Shown here: positions 7,892 to 14,097 of the stretch, in pieces
Layout: each line of letters opens with the position of its first letter
Position numbering within the stretch: the first letter of the stretch is position 1
Origin: a virus
IMG/VR virus record: IMGVR_UViG_3300031950_000001
Coordinates: 1-64,000 of that record
Direction: 5' to 3' (one strand)
Length of the DNA: 64,000 nt
Position numbers and translations under genes: made by a program
Notes under the pieces: generated by a model
The model's input: only the letters and a program-made list of their open reading frames with translations
The model's database searches: none
Told to the model about the DNA's origin: nothing

Positions 7892-8686
7892 ATGAAGTTA
7901 CGTGTCCAGTTCAACGATCAGGCCAAGGCTTATCCAGCATTGCTGACGGATCACGAGAAGGAATTTGTACCAGCGTTCGTAAAATTTATTTTCTGGAACG
8001 ACGAGGGGGTACAGATTCGACCAGCCCCTGATGATGGGCTGCATCTGTTACCCCATAAGATTGCGAATCTAAAACGCCATGTCAATTTATCTTCATGGAG
8101 TTATAGTGTTGCTGAACACGGACTCGTCGTTTTAAGCTGGGATCCGGTCAGCAAATCTAAGTGCCATCAGGTAAAGCTCCCGTCCCGTATGGCACTATAT
8201 GACGTGATTCAAGAGCTCAATCCTCCGGCATATGCCCGGAAAGGAGCTCAGCAATTAGTGGAGCAATATAAGGAAGAGGGCCATCAAACAGTTGAATGGT
8301 ATGTTGCCGATGGCCTTGATACAGCCCTCATATTAAAGAAGAAAGGAGATACGGATTTATTAGCCCAAATATACGATTCTGAGGTTGACGAAAACCCGGC
8401 CATTCGGCTCAATAACATCGGCCTTTGGCCGGTTCGCGAAATGACAATAACGAAATTATTCAGTTATGAAACAATCGAACCGCCTTTGTACGACGAAATT
8501 GTCAATAGACGATTCAAAGGGCGGGAGTTTTGCACCCTGTTCTGGCTCCGATGGAACGGAGTCAAAAATGGGGTGATTACACGAGATACGAAAGTATTAG
8601 CATATTTAGCCGAGCATCAACAGCAATCAGGGGACACGGAGGTCGTCATACCTGAAGGCTGGTATATGATTAAACCCATTGCGTAA
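7892..8686 (+). CDS. Unknown 264-aa protein, paralogue of 8852-9646
   Basis: Not recognised. It starts MKLRVQFNDQAKAYPALL after AAGGAGG. It is soluble, without membrane segments, and about two-thirds identical to the equally long neighbour. Conserved stretches shared by both include AFVKFIFW, DDG.HLLPH, LKRHVNLSSWSY, QELNPPAYAR, RFKGREF.TLFWLRWNGVK and TKVLAYL. The pseudoknot leader suggests expression control by RNA structure. Its place next to ring-nuclease-like genes hints at a host-takeover or counter-defence role, which is inference only. Confidence 0.75.
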   Translation: MKLRVQFNDQAKAYPALLTDHEKEFVPAFVKFIFWNDEGVQIRPAPDDGLHLLPHKIANLKRHVNLSSWSYSVAEHGLVVLSWDPVSKSKCHQVKLPSRMALYDVIQELNPPAYARKGAQQLVEQYKEEGHQTVEWYVADGLDTALILKKKGDTDLLAQIYDSEVDENPAIRLNNIGLWPVREMTITKLFSYETIEPPLYDEIVNRRFKGREFCTLFWLRWNGVKNGVITRDTKVLAYLAEHQQQSGDTEVVIPEGWYMIKPIA

Positions 8687-8733
8687 CGAAAAATTCATCC
8701 TGCTGAGGTTAAAACTACTTAGATAGATATCCT

Positions 8734-8781
8734 GGGAAGACCTGTCTCTCTCACTGAGGGGCAGGTCTTCCCTCTTTTTTT
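8734..8781 (+). terminator. Terminator after first 264-aa paralogue
   Basis: GGGAAGACCTG (8734-8744) pairs with CAGGTCTTCCC (8762-8772), followed by a T-rich run and TTTTTTTAG. Confidence 0.9.
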
Positions 8782-8851
8782 AGAGATGGTTAGGGTACGT
8801 GTATACTTGGTAGTTTTTTGTAACCTTTTTTTCCTTTTAAGGAGGTACTTT

Positions 8852-9646
8852 ATGAAGTTACGCTTAGAGCTCAACGACCAAAACATTGCTTACCCTGCGC
8901 TGTTGACCAATCATGATCAAGATTTTGTTCCTGCTTTTGTAAAATTTATCTTTTGGGATGACGAGGGGGTCCAGATTCGACCGGCCCCCGATGATGGTAG
9001 GCATTTATTGCCCCACCAAGTTTTGGACTTTAAACGTCATGTTAATCTATCATCGTGGAGCTACATGGTAGCCGAACAAGGACTCGTCATTTTGACGTGG
9101 GACCCGATCAGCAAGTCAGGATGTCATAGTGTTAAGGTCCCGGATAAGGCGGTCCAATATGACATCGTTCAGGAGCTCAACCCGCCAGCGTATGCCCGTC
9201 AAGGGGCTCAGCAGCTGGTGGAGCGATATAAAGAAGAGGGCTATCAAACAGTTGAATGGCGTGTTGCAGGCGGCCTTGATACGGCCCTCATTTTAAGGAA
9301 AAAGGATACTCCGGCTTTATTCGCCGCCATAAACGTTTTTGAAACCGATCAAGATCCGGCCATTAGACTCGATAACATCGGCCTTTGGCCGGTCCATGAG
9401 ATGGACGTGCGAAAACTATATCGCCTCGAAACACTCACACCGCCCTGGTATGAAAACGTTGAGAGCCGCCGGTTCAAGGGGCGGGAGTTTAGTACCCTAT
9501 TCTGGCTCCGATGGAACGGAGTCAAAGATGGGGTGATCACAAAAGAGACAAAAGTATTAGCCTATTTGATGGCGCAACAGAAGCATTCAGGCCGCACGGA
9601 GGTCAGCATACCTGAAGGCATGTATGTAATTAAGCCGCTAACATAA
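8852..9646 (+). CDS. Unknown 264-aa protein, paralogue of 7892-8686
   Basis: The start at 8852 (MKLRLELNDQNIAYPALL) follows AAGGAGG and gives exactly the same length as the paralogue; an earlier GTG would add a spurious hydrophobic extension. The same conserved blocks are present, including DEGVQIRPAPDDG and GREFSTLFWLRWNGVK. The pair is a tandem duplication that has diverged. No catalytic motif is evident. It lacks the pseudoknot leader of its neighbour, so the two copies may be expressed differently. Confidence 0.75.
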   Translation: MKLRLELNDQNIAYPALLTNHDQDFVPAFVKFIFWDDEGVQIRPAPDDGRHLLPHQVLDFKRHVNLSSWSYMVAEQGLVILTWDPISKSGCHSVKVPDKAVQYDIVQELNPPAYARQGAQQLVERYKEEGYQTVEWRVAGGLDTALILRKKDTPALFAAINVFETDQDPAIRLDNIGLWPVHEMDVRKLYRLETLTPPWYENVESRRFKGREFSTLFWLRWNGVKDGVITKETKVLAYLMAQQKHSGRTEVSIPEGMYVIKPLT

Positions 9647-9682
9647 GAAGTCAATCCCCTGGGGTCAAAAAATAACCAATCC

Positions 9683-9729
9683 GAGGGAAGACCCTCCCTC
9701 CCTGAGGGAGATCGTCTTCCCTCTTTTTT
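9683..9729 (+). terminator. Terminator after second 264-aa paralogue
   Basis: GAGGGAAGAC (9683-9692) pairs with GTCTTCCCTC (9714-9723), with an inner CCCTC/GAGGG pairing, then TTTTTTAGCTA. Confidence 0.9.
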
Positions 9730-9765
9730 AGCTATTCCAGCTTAAAATATAATAGCTTCAAGCTG

Positions 9766-9817
9766 CTACGACTTCTTTTACTCGCCGAACGTAGGACCGG
9801 CTTCGATTAGTGCGGGT
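9766..9817 (+). promoter_or_regulatory. Pseudoknot leader (copy 2)
   Basis: CTACG (9766-9770) pairs with CGTAG (9790-9794). The loop ACTCGC (9780-9785) can pair with GCGGGT (9812-9817) including one G-U pair. A TATAAT box lies just upstream at 9748-9753. The arrangement matches the other pseudoknot leaders although the sequences differ. Confidence 0.5.
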
Positions 9818-9842
9818 TTATGCTTTTTCGGAAAGGTCGGTT

Positions 9843-10157
9843 ATGGTCTTTGTAATTAGCTCACCCGTTCTAACAATGCATGGTATCTATTACTTCAAGT
9901 CAATCGATCTTGAGGAGGCCAAACAACTTCTCTCGGGGGAATTCGTATCTGCTATTAGCAACCGAACCGCTGCTAAGGTACTTAGCCATTTGCTTGGGAT
10001 TTACATCCCAGCCCGTAAGGGTAAGATTGGTATGGCCCCCGGTGATAAGGCTGTTGTTTTCCGGCTCCGAACCCCTCTCCCCAAGAACTGGGTTCCTAGC
10101 CAAGGGAAGATGGCAGACATTTTGTATGATCTTGATCTATTAGTCCGGACGAACTAG
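9843..10157 (+). CDS. AcrIII-1/DUF1874-like protein with degenerate active site
   Basis: A 104-residue protein (MVFVISSPVLTMHGIYYF) that aligns without gaps to the 10375-10689 protein and to the DUF1874 / viral ring-nuclease family (I-S-S-P-V-L-T, E-E-A-K-x-L-L, PGDKAVVFRL). That family cleaves cyclic tetra-adenylate and blocks type III CRISPR signalling. Here the catalytic His position is Asn40 (SAISNRTAA in place of SAxGHxATA), and the R and E of the paralogue's TRLPEG are Pro78 and Lys81. It may therefore bind but not cut the messenger, or act on another ligand. The start at 9843 gives the same length as the paralogue. Confidence 0.8.
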   Translation: MVFVISSPVLTMHGIYYFKSIDLEEAKQLLSGEFVSAISNRTAAKVLSHLLGIYIPARKGKIGMAPGDKAVVFRLRTPLPKNWVPSQGKMADILYDLDLLVRTN

Positions 10158-10191
10158 GTGCCATTTACTGCGAGCTCTTTCCCTTCCTGAG

Positions 10192-10219
10192 CCCCGGCGA
10201 AAACCGGGGACTTTTTTTT
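10192..10219 (+). terminator. Terminator after degenerate ring-nuclease gene
   Basis: CCCCGG and CCGGGG are separated by a short purine loop and followed by eight T. Confidence 0.85.
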
Positions 10220-10230
10220 GTCGGAACCAC

Positions 10231-10268
10231 GCTAAAAAAAAGTCGCCAAATACGGCATTTAAATATGG
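10231..10268 (+). promoter_or_regulatory. Array-type promoter motif
   Basis: GCTAAAAA (10231) precedes GGCATTTAAATATGG (10254) at the array pitch within one base. GGCCTGG/CCAGGCC forms the first leader hairpin. Confidence 0.55.
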
Positions 10269-10287
10269 CCTGGGCGTCCAGGCCGCT

Positions 10288-10345
10288 GCTCCGATTTTTT
10301 TACCCGCCGAAAGTCGGAGCTGCGATGCGAAGAAAAAGGGCGGGT
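10288..10345 (+). promoter_or_regulatory. Pseudoknot leader (copy 3)
   Basis: GCTCCGA (10288-10294) pairs with TCGGAGC (10314-10320). Loop ACCCGCC (10302-10308) pairs with GGCGGGT (10339-10345). Nine T follow, so the second stem could also terminate transcription just before the ribosome site of the ring-nuclease gene. Confidence 0.65.
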
Positions 10346-10374
10346 GATTTTTTTTTCGTTTAAGGAGTTTTTTT

Positions 10375-10689
10375 ATGTTATTTGTACTCAACACCCCGGT
10401 TCTCACTAGCCACGGTATCTTCAAATTCGCCCCACTGTCTGTTGATGAGGCCAAAGCGCTGCTTGCTGGGGGCTTTCAATCCGCGGTTGGCCACGCGGCC
10501 ACCGCGGAAGTAATGACCGGTCTATTGGGGATTCAAATCCCCGTAGACCGGGGCCAAATTTTTATGCAGCCCGGCGACCGGGCTGTCGTGTTTCGGTTAT
10601 TGACCCGGCTACCGGAGGGCCGGGTCCTGAACCGGGAGGAGCTGGAGGCCCTCCCGTATGAAATTGGGCTCTTGACCCGGCTGGATTAG
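10375..10689 (+). CDS. AcrIII-1/DUF1874 viral ring nuclease (anti-type III CRISPR)
   Basis: A 104-residue protein with the family hallmarks: LNTPVLTSHGIFKF, D-E-A-K-A-L-L, SAVGHAATAEVMTGLLG with His40, and VVFRLLTRLPEGRVLN with Arg78 and Glu81. The 38-residue spacing from His to Arg is what I recall for SIRV1 gp29 (His47, Arg85, Glu88), where the His is needed to cleave cyclic tetra-adenylate. This enzyme would switch off type III CRISPR ancillary nucleases. The coding region contains strong hairpins (for example 10517-10524 with 10544-10551). The leader is a pseudoknot. Confidence 0.88.
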   Translation: MLFVLNTPVLTSHGIFKFAPLSVDEAKALLAGGFQSAVGHAATAEVMTGLLGIQIPVDRGQIFMQPGDRAVVFRLLTRLPEGRVLNREELEALPYEIGLLTRLD

Positions 10690-10709
10690 GATTCCAGACC
10701 GGGTCAGTA

Positions 10710-10823
10710 GGGGAGGCCTTCTCGTTTTTTCCCTCGGACGAGAAGGCCTCCCCAAAAAAAGAAGAGGAATCCCTTCCCGTTCTCCCCTCGACCGGGAAGG
10801 GCGGCCTCTTCTTTTTTTTTTTT
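10710..10823 (+). terminator. Double terminator hairpin after ring-nuclease gene
   Basis: GGGGAGGCCTTCTCG (10710-10724) pairs perfectly with 10739-10753. A second hairpin, GAAGAGG/CCTCTTC (10761-10767 with 10805-10811) with an inner CCCTTCCCG/CGGGAAGGG pairing, is followed by twelve T and AGCTA. Confidence 0.9.
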
Positions 10824-10851
10824 AGCTATAGATAGCCGACAAACAGGGCAA

Positions 10852-10887
10852 TTAAAGTATTATATTAATAAGGGCATTTAATATTGG
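10852..10887 (+). promoter_or_regulatory. Array-type promoter motif
   Basis: TTAAAG (10852) and GGCATTTAATATTGG (10873) keep the array pitch. GGAGCCTAA/TTAGGCTCC forms the first leader hairpin. Confidence 0.5.
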
Positions 10888-10907
10888 GAGCCTAATGGTT
10901 AGGCTCC

Positions 10908-10958
10908 GGCCTCAATTTTTTACCCCGCCGGAAATTGAGGCCATACGTAAATGGCGGG
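10908..10958 (+). promoter_or_regulatory. Pseudoknot leader (copy 4)
   Basis: GGCCTCAATTT (10908-10918) pairs perfectly with AAATTGAGGCC (10932-10942). Loop CCCGCC (10924-10929) pairs with GGCGGG (10953-10958). A T-run and AAGGAAGG follow. Confidence 0.65.
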
Positions 10959-10987
10959 TTGGCCACTTTTTTAAGGAAGGGTTCGCT

Positions 10988-11134
10988 ATGGCATTTTACG
11001 TTTTGCTTGGTCTCGTTGTTGGCGGCACTATTGCCGCCGCGATGGGCGGTAACCCCGCGGCCGCAATCCGCGGGGCTATCGCGTTTACGATTCTGAGCTG
11101 GCTCGCGTTCTCAGCAACGCGACGCCGGCTCTAA
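10988..11134 (+). CDS. Two-helix mini membrane protein, 48 aa
   Basis: The start at 10988 (MAFYVLLGLVVGGTIAAAMG) follows AAGGAAGGG; longer frames run back through the leader structure. There are two hydrophobic helices (about 3-20 and 27-42) split by a short GGNPAAA turn, and a basic RRRL tail. The coding sequence is rich in hairpins, for example CCCCGCGG/CCGCGGGG and TCGCGTT/AACGCGA. The topology matches at least eight other mini proteins in this array. A holin-like or membrane-modulating role is possible but unproven. Confidence 0.7.
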   Translation: MAFYVLLGLVVGGTIAAAMGGNPAAAIRGAIAFTILSWLAFSATRRRL

Positions 11135-11178
11135 AAGTTATATTATTTTCGCGTTAAAAAAATTAAAAAATCTCGGAC

Positions 11179-11214
11179 GAAAGCCCTCTCCCCCGCTGAG
11201 AGGGCTTTCATTTT
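11179..11214 (+). terminator. Terminator after 48-aa gene
   Basis: GAAAGCCCTCT (11179-11189) pairs perfectly with AGAGGGCTTTC (11199-11209), followed by ATTTT. Confidence 0.85.
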
Positions 11215-11233
11215 AGCCGTTCTTTCGTTAAAT

Positions 11234-11251
11234 TTTGATTCCGGAATCAAA
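11234..11251. repeat. Recurrent palindrome (perfect)
   Basis: TTTGATTCCGGAATCAAA lies between the terminator at 11179-11214 and the pseudoknot leader of the 11406 gene. Confidence 0.9.
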
Positions 11252-11315
11252 TTTTTTTCGCGGGTATCCGATCCAGCAGTTAATTATTTTAGCCTTCAGG
11301 CTTTCCCTAATATAA

Positions 11316-11376
11316 CGCCTTTGTCCGGCTTCTTCCTCGCCGGTCGGATAAAGGCGCGTTGGCACTTGGCGAGGAA
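11316..11376 (+). promoter_or_regulatory. Pseudoknot leader (copy 5, covariant)
   Basis: CGCCTTTGTCCG (11316-11327) pairs with CGGATAAAGGCG (11345-11356) with one G-U pair. Loop TTCCTCGCC (11333-11341) pairs perfectly with GGCGAGGAA (11368-11376). The loop helix has a different sequence from the other copies yet stays complementary. A following CTTTC/GAAAG hairpin partly covers the ribosome site. Confidence 0.7.
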
Positions 11377-11405
11377 CGTCTTTCTTTGAAGAAAGGAGTT
11401 TGGTA

Positions 11406-11822
11406 ATGGCGTCCCAAGTTTTAGCCAGTCCCAAAGGTGCGCAGGTCATCGAACAGACTTTGGACAAGTATATGACCCAATTTGGGACGGAGATGTCGTA
11501 TTTTGAGGACGACGGCCAGTATTTTATCTTGGGTCCGAAGTCGATCTGTCGTGGTAGCCACATTCTTATTTCAGTCGGCTGTAAGGGTGGAAACATCATC
11601 CTTTCCACCGACGAGCCGTTGAAACGGCTCAAGAAGTCGTCCCTTTATAAGGAATGCCAAACCATGATCGAGATCATATTGGCGAAGCTTAAGGTACGGC
11701 AGAAGGGCGACATGCTAGTTGTTGCTACAAAGCCGGATAACTTCAGCAACGGACTCTCTCGAATGCTTCGAGCCGTTATATTCTTGGACTTACTCGAATC
11801 GTTGAAACCTTACTTCAATTAG
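11406..11822 (+). CDS. Unknown protein, 138 aa
   Basis: Not recognised. The ATG at 11406 lies 5 bases after GAAAGGAG. It reads as a small mixed alpha/beta soluble protein (QVIEQTLDKYMTQFG, QYFILGPKSICRG, ILISVGCKGGNIILS) without membrane segments. The pseudoknot leader suggests RNA-level control. A mini membrane protein follows after 16 bases, making this one of the few two-gene units in the array. Confidence 0.7.
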   Translation: MASQVLASPKGAQVIEQTLDKYMTQFGTEMSYFEDDGQYFILGPKSICRGSHILISVGCKGGNIILSTDEPLKRLKKSSLYKECQTMIEIILAKLKVRQKGDMLVVATKPDNFSNGLSRMLRAVIFLDLLESLKPYFN

Positions 11823-11838
11823 TAGAAAGGAGGCGAAA

Positions 11839-12015
11839 ATGAGTCGTAAAGGTGAGCGCGTTAAAGAGTTTCTATTTCGGTTTTCGATTGGTTTTTTGTC
11901 AGCCAATGTCTATCTCGCACTTGCACGCGATGATTGGCCCCTTGCCTCGACAATAATTCTGATAATAGCATGGGCGATTGGATACAAATACTGGAAGAAA
12001 GCCGAGTGCAAGTAG
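11839..12015 (+). CDS. Two-helix mini membrane protein, 58 aa
   Basis: ATG 11839 follows AAAGGAGG. The basic N-terminus (MSRKGERVKEF) is followed by two hydrophobic helices separated by ARDDWP, then a YKYWKKAECK tail. It has the same layout as the other array mini proteins but lacks the dense hairpins in its coding sequence. It sits 16 bases after the 138-aa gene and is probably co-transcribed with it. Confidence 0.7.
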   Translation: MSRKGERVKEFLFRFSIGFLSANVYLALARDDWPLASTIILIIAWAIGYKYWKKAECK

Positions 12016-12028
12016 AACCCTAAAAAAA

Positions 12029-12079
12029 GGGCCGGGTTTGGTCAGCCAAAACTGCCAGACCCGGCCCCTGTGTTTTTTT
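12029..12079 (+). terminator. Terminator after 58-aa gene
   Basis: GGGCCGGGT (12029-12037) pairs with ACCCGGCCC (12059-12067), with an inner TTGG/CCAA pairing, then a T-run at 12073-12079. Confidence 0.85.
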
Positions 12080-12099
12080 AGAACGAAGGAGTCGCAAAA

Positions 12100-12240
12100 A
12101 TGCGAATTTTGCTTGTTGGGGTTGCGTGTTTGTTAAGCGGAATTATTGGTGCGCTTTACTGCTTCGAGCTGTGGCACATGGTGCTATTAGGGCTGGCTAC
12201 GCTTGCTGCAATTAGCTTTGCGATTACTAAAGTTGATTAA
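12100..12240 (+). CDS. Two-helix mini membrane protein, 46 aa
   Basis: ATG 12100 follows GAAGGAG by 9 bases. MRILLVGVACLLSGIIGALY forms the first helix, CFELWHM the turn, and MVLLGLATLAAISFAI the second. The N-terminus could be mistaken for a signal peptide, but the second helix and a short tail fit the array mini-protein plan. It is the only member with an acidic tail (KVD). Confidence 0.65.
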   Translation: MRILLVGVACLLSGIIGALYCFELWHMVLLGLATLAAISFAITKVD

Positions 12241-12285
12241 CCTTATAAACTTTGTCGTCTTGTAGTCTAATGAGCTTGCAAAAAT

Positions 12286-12303
12286 TTTGATTCCGGAATC
12301 AAA
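12286..12303. repeat. Recurrent palindrome (perfect core)
   Basis: TTTGATTCCGGAATCAAA lies 45 bases after the 12240 stop and just before the next promoter motif. Confidence 0.9.
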
Positions 12304-12313
12304 AACAGCCGGA

Positions 12314-12347
12314 GCTAAATCTTTTACCGTTTTAAGGCGTTTAATGA
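12314..12347 (+). promoter_or_regulatory. Array-type promoter motif
   Basis: GCTAAATC (12314) and GGCGTTTA (12336) start exactly 22 bases apart. Confidence 0.5.
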
Positions 12348-12348
12348 C

Positions 12349-12498
12349 GGTGATCGCGATCCCTCCTCTCCTACCGCTGGGAGAGGACGGGAATCGTGAT
12401 CACTACGCAGGTCAAGGGGAGCACACCGGTCTACCTGCGAGTATGCGGGTTACCGAGAACCCCAGCCATTACCAGCAACCGGTATGGACTTTTTTTTG
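12349..12498 (+). ncRNA. Structured RNA family, member A (short; leader of 54-aa gene)
   Basis: GTGATC..CGATCCC pairs with GGGAATCGTGATCAC around an inner CCTCTCC/GGAGAGG stem; this first domain is nearly identical to member B. GCAGGT/ACCTGC follows, and a terminator-like CCATTACC/GGTATGG hairpin ends in GGAC plus eight T. The T-run is immediately upstream of the ribosome site of the 12515 gene, so this copy may be an attenuating leader rather than a separate RNA. Confidence 0.6.
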
Positions 12499-12514
12499 AA
12501 AGGGAGAGTGGAAA

Positions 12515-12679
12515 ATGGTGGACATTGGTTTGTGGTTTCTGATGTTGGCCGGTGCGGCCGCTACCCGCGAGTTCATTGCGGATGGCGACCTTGCCATGGC
12601 ACATGCAACAACCGTCGCCATGATCGTTATGGCGTTTGTTGCACTAATTTATCGACTGATCCGCAAAGAAGGCTCCTAG
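12515..12679 (+). CDS. Two-helix mini membrane protein, 54 aa
   Basis: ATG 12515 follows AAAGGGAG. MVDIGLWFLMLAGAAATREF begins the first helix, the turn is IADGDLAMAH, the second helix is VAMIVMAFVALIY, and the tail is basic (RLIRKEGS). A GGCGAC/GTCGCC stem spans the middle of the gene. Expression probably requires readthrough of the structured RNA member A ahead of it. Confidence 0.65.
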   Translation: MVDIGLWFLMLAGAAATREFIADGDLAMAHATTVAMIVMAFVALIYRLIRKEGS

Positions 12680-12696
12680 CCCTACCCCATGAATAA

Positions 12697-12867
12697 GGCG
12701 ATTTCGAGGGTGCTGAAAGCCTAAACCCTTATTGGCAACGCGGCGTGCGCAAGCTGCAAGCGCACCGCGGTAAAGACGGCACGATTTATTTCACGCTGCC
12801 TGCAGAAGCAATGGTCGACTTTGAAAAAGGCTCCACTTCGGCCGAAGCTAAATCTTTTGCCATTTAA
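12697..12867 (+). pseudogene. Possible AbrB-like fragment without a start
   Basis: An open frame with no usable start or ribosome site contains VRKLQAHRGKDGTIYFTLPA, which resembles the swapped-hairpin core of SpoVT/AbrB DNA-binding proteins (R-K-L-Q...Y-x-T-L-P). It ends inside the next promoter motif. It looks like the 3' remnant of a transcription-factor or antitoxin gene overwritten by the RNA cassette. Confidence 0.3.
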
Positions 12868-12883
12868 AGGCATTTAATGACGG
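12847..12883 (+). promoter_or_regulatory. Array-type promoter motif
   Basis: GCTAAATC (12847) and GGCATTTA (12869) start exactly 22 bases apart, directly before RNA member B. Confidence 0.55.
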
Positions 12884-12890
12884 TGATCGC

Positions 12891-13090
12891 GATCCCACCT
12901 CTCCTACCGCGGGGAGAGGGCGGGAATCGTGATCACTACGCAGGTCATCCGCCGCTCCGGAGGGAGTGGCGGATGAGTGGCGTCCGAAGTCGCCGCCGAA
13001 AGGTACCCGGCGGCGGCTGAGGTCAATACGGGCCACGGCCGGGCCCGGAAACCCGTCTATCCTTGGCCGGATGGATCGGGACTTTTTTTA
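12891..13090 (+). ncRNA. Structured RNA family, member B
   Basis: A roughly 200-nt RNA with no reading frame. Its stems are GTGATC-CGATCCC with its complement around CTCTCC/GGAGAG, CATCCGCC/GGCGGATG, CGCCGCC/GGCGGCG, and a final CCCGTC..ATCGGG terminator ending in GGAC plus T-run and AGCTA. It shares the unpaired blocks GTGGCG-Y-CCGAA and GAGGTCA-like (TGAGGTCA) with members C and D, while the flanking stems differ in sequence but stay paired. Confidence 0.7.
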
Positions 13091-13139
13091 GCTAGCGTGG
13101 TAAGGATCATAGGCACTCATTTTTTAGGACTGGCCGACG

Positions 13140-13174
13140 GCTAAAGATTCGCCGATATTGCGGCATTTACATAT
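13140..13174 (+). promoter_or_regulatory. Array-type promoter motif
   Basis: GCTAAAGA (13140) and GGCATTTA (13162) start exactly 22 bases apart. Confidence 0.6.
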
Positions 13175-13389
13175 GGCCCGGGCGTCTAATGCTCCTTGGG
13201 GCGCCCGGGCCGTTTGTAAAAGGAGGTTTTTTAAAAGCTCTTTGAAACGGGTCGCGACCCCGGCGACCTAAAATAATCGGAGGGGCGCCCCTCTGCGGAG
13301 GGGCTGGCTGTCAGGTCTCGCCCACACCTGACGGCCCATAGTCGAAATCCAGCCCTGGCAAGGCTGGGAGCGATTATGAAGTTTTTTTT
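13175..13389 (+). ncRNA. Structured non-coding RNA F (multibranch)
   Basis: A leader hairpin GGCCCGGGCG/CGCCCGGGCC (13175-13184 with 13202-13211) is followed by AAAGGAGG but no plausible start codon. ATAATCG (13273-13279) pairs with CGATTAT (13371-13377), closing a multibranch domain with CCCCTC/GAGGGG, CGTCAGGTG-type and CCAGCC-type hairpins, then eight T. It may be a mini-gene cassette that lost its reading frame or a genuine RNA gene. Confidence 0.55.
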
Positions 13390-13415
13390 AGCCATTGACA
13401 ACGCTGCTTAACCCA

Positions 13416-13446
13416 CCTAAAGATTTGTCAGTTTTAAGGCATTTAA
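13416..13446 (+). promoter_or_regulatory. Array-type promoter motif
   Basis: CCTAAAGA (13416) and GGCATTTA (13438) start exactly 22 bases apart. Confidence 0.55.
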
Positions 13447-13448
13447 TT

Positions 13449-13723
13449 GTGTGGCGCCGCACAACCGTCTTCCTCCCCTGCCGCTGAGGTGGGGGTCGTG
13501 GCGGCTCCCGGGGTTTTCCGGACACCCCGTGGAGGAACCCGGACGAGGGGGGAAACGCGGCGCCTGCGCAGTCCGTCCATACAGTCGGTCCGGACGACTG
13601 TTGGACGGGTGGCGCCCGAAGCATCCGTCGCAACGCGACGGGTGCAGAGGTCATCTACCGGACTCGTGAGAGCACCGGGAAACTCGCTCTGGTCTCCCCG
13701 TCGGCCGAGCGAGACTTTTTTTT
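13449..13723 (+). ncRNA. Structured RNA family, member C
   Basis: A 275-nt RNA. TCCGTCC pairs with GGACGGG around CAGTCG/CGACTG. GTGGCGCCCGAA is followed by GCATCCGTCG with CGACGGGTGC, then AGAGGTCA. GGAGGAACCCGGACGAGG precedes these, as in member D. A CTCGCTC/GAGCGAG terminator with GAC plus eight T and AGCTA ends it. Overlapping frames on both strands are by-products of the GC-rich stems and have no ribosome site. Confidence 0.7.
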
Positions 13724-13793
13724 AGCTAGCGAGCCCTTTTTTGGTCAATGCCCTATTAAGGGATTTTTTTTACGTTTCCGCACAGAAAAAAAA

Positions 13794-13880
13794 AGATAAT
13801 TTTGCAGTTCGGCTCGTGCTTAAATATAGACAGGACCGTCCATGTTTTTTCCGGAGCGGTCCGGAAGGCGATTCTGTCCT
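13794..13880 (+). promoter_or_regulatory. Array promoter variant and two-tier leader hairpin
   Basis: AAAGAT and TGCTTAAATATAG keep roughly the array pitch. The leader stem GACAGGACCGTCC (13829-13841) pairs with GGCGATTCTGTC (13867-13878), with CCGGA/TCCGG inside. Confidence 0.45.
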
Positions 13881-13912
13881 GGGGTCTTCCTTTTTTTAGG
13901 AGGAAACAAAAA

Positions 13913-14062
13913 ATGGACGACACCGATCTATGGGGTCTGACGGGATTCCTAGCCGCGTTAGGCTGCTACGGGGCCCTCAACGACATTGTGCCTCTAGCTA
14001 TAGCCGCGACGCTAATCATCATCATCGTGGCCATGTTTAAGCTATTCAAGAAAAATAAATAG
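13913..14062 (+). CDS. Two-helix mini membrane protein, 49 aa
   Basis: ATG 13913 follows AGGAGG. MDDTDLWGLTGFLAALGCYG forms an acidic start and helix one, ALNDIV the turn, AIAATLIIIIVAMF helix two, and KLFKKNK the basic tail. The tail-in-cytoplasm orientation predicted by the positive-inside rule gives both termini inside. The leader hairpin class is shared with the 14567, 14921, 15565 and 17251 genes. Confidence 0.7.
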   Translation: MDDTDLWGLTGFLAALGCYGALNDIVPLAIAATLIIIIVAMFKLFKKNK

Positions 14063-14097
14063 AAAAAAATTCGTCAATTTTTTAAGGCATTTAATAA

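Noticed and set aside
12891-13090. RNase P, tmRNA, SRP or 6S RNA identity for the array RNAs.
   Set aside because: None of the universally conserved blocks of these RNAs (as I know them) appears in the right order. Only short look-alikes such as GGAGGAAC and GAGGTCA are present.
13175-13389. A nine-codon TTG-initiated peptide after the AAAGGAGG in RNA F.
   Set aside because: The spacing from the ribosome site is about 15 bases and the peptide is too short to support.
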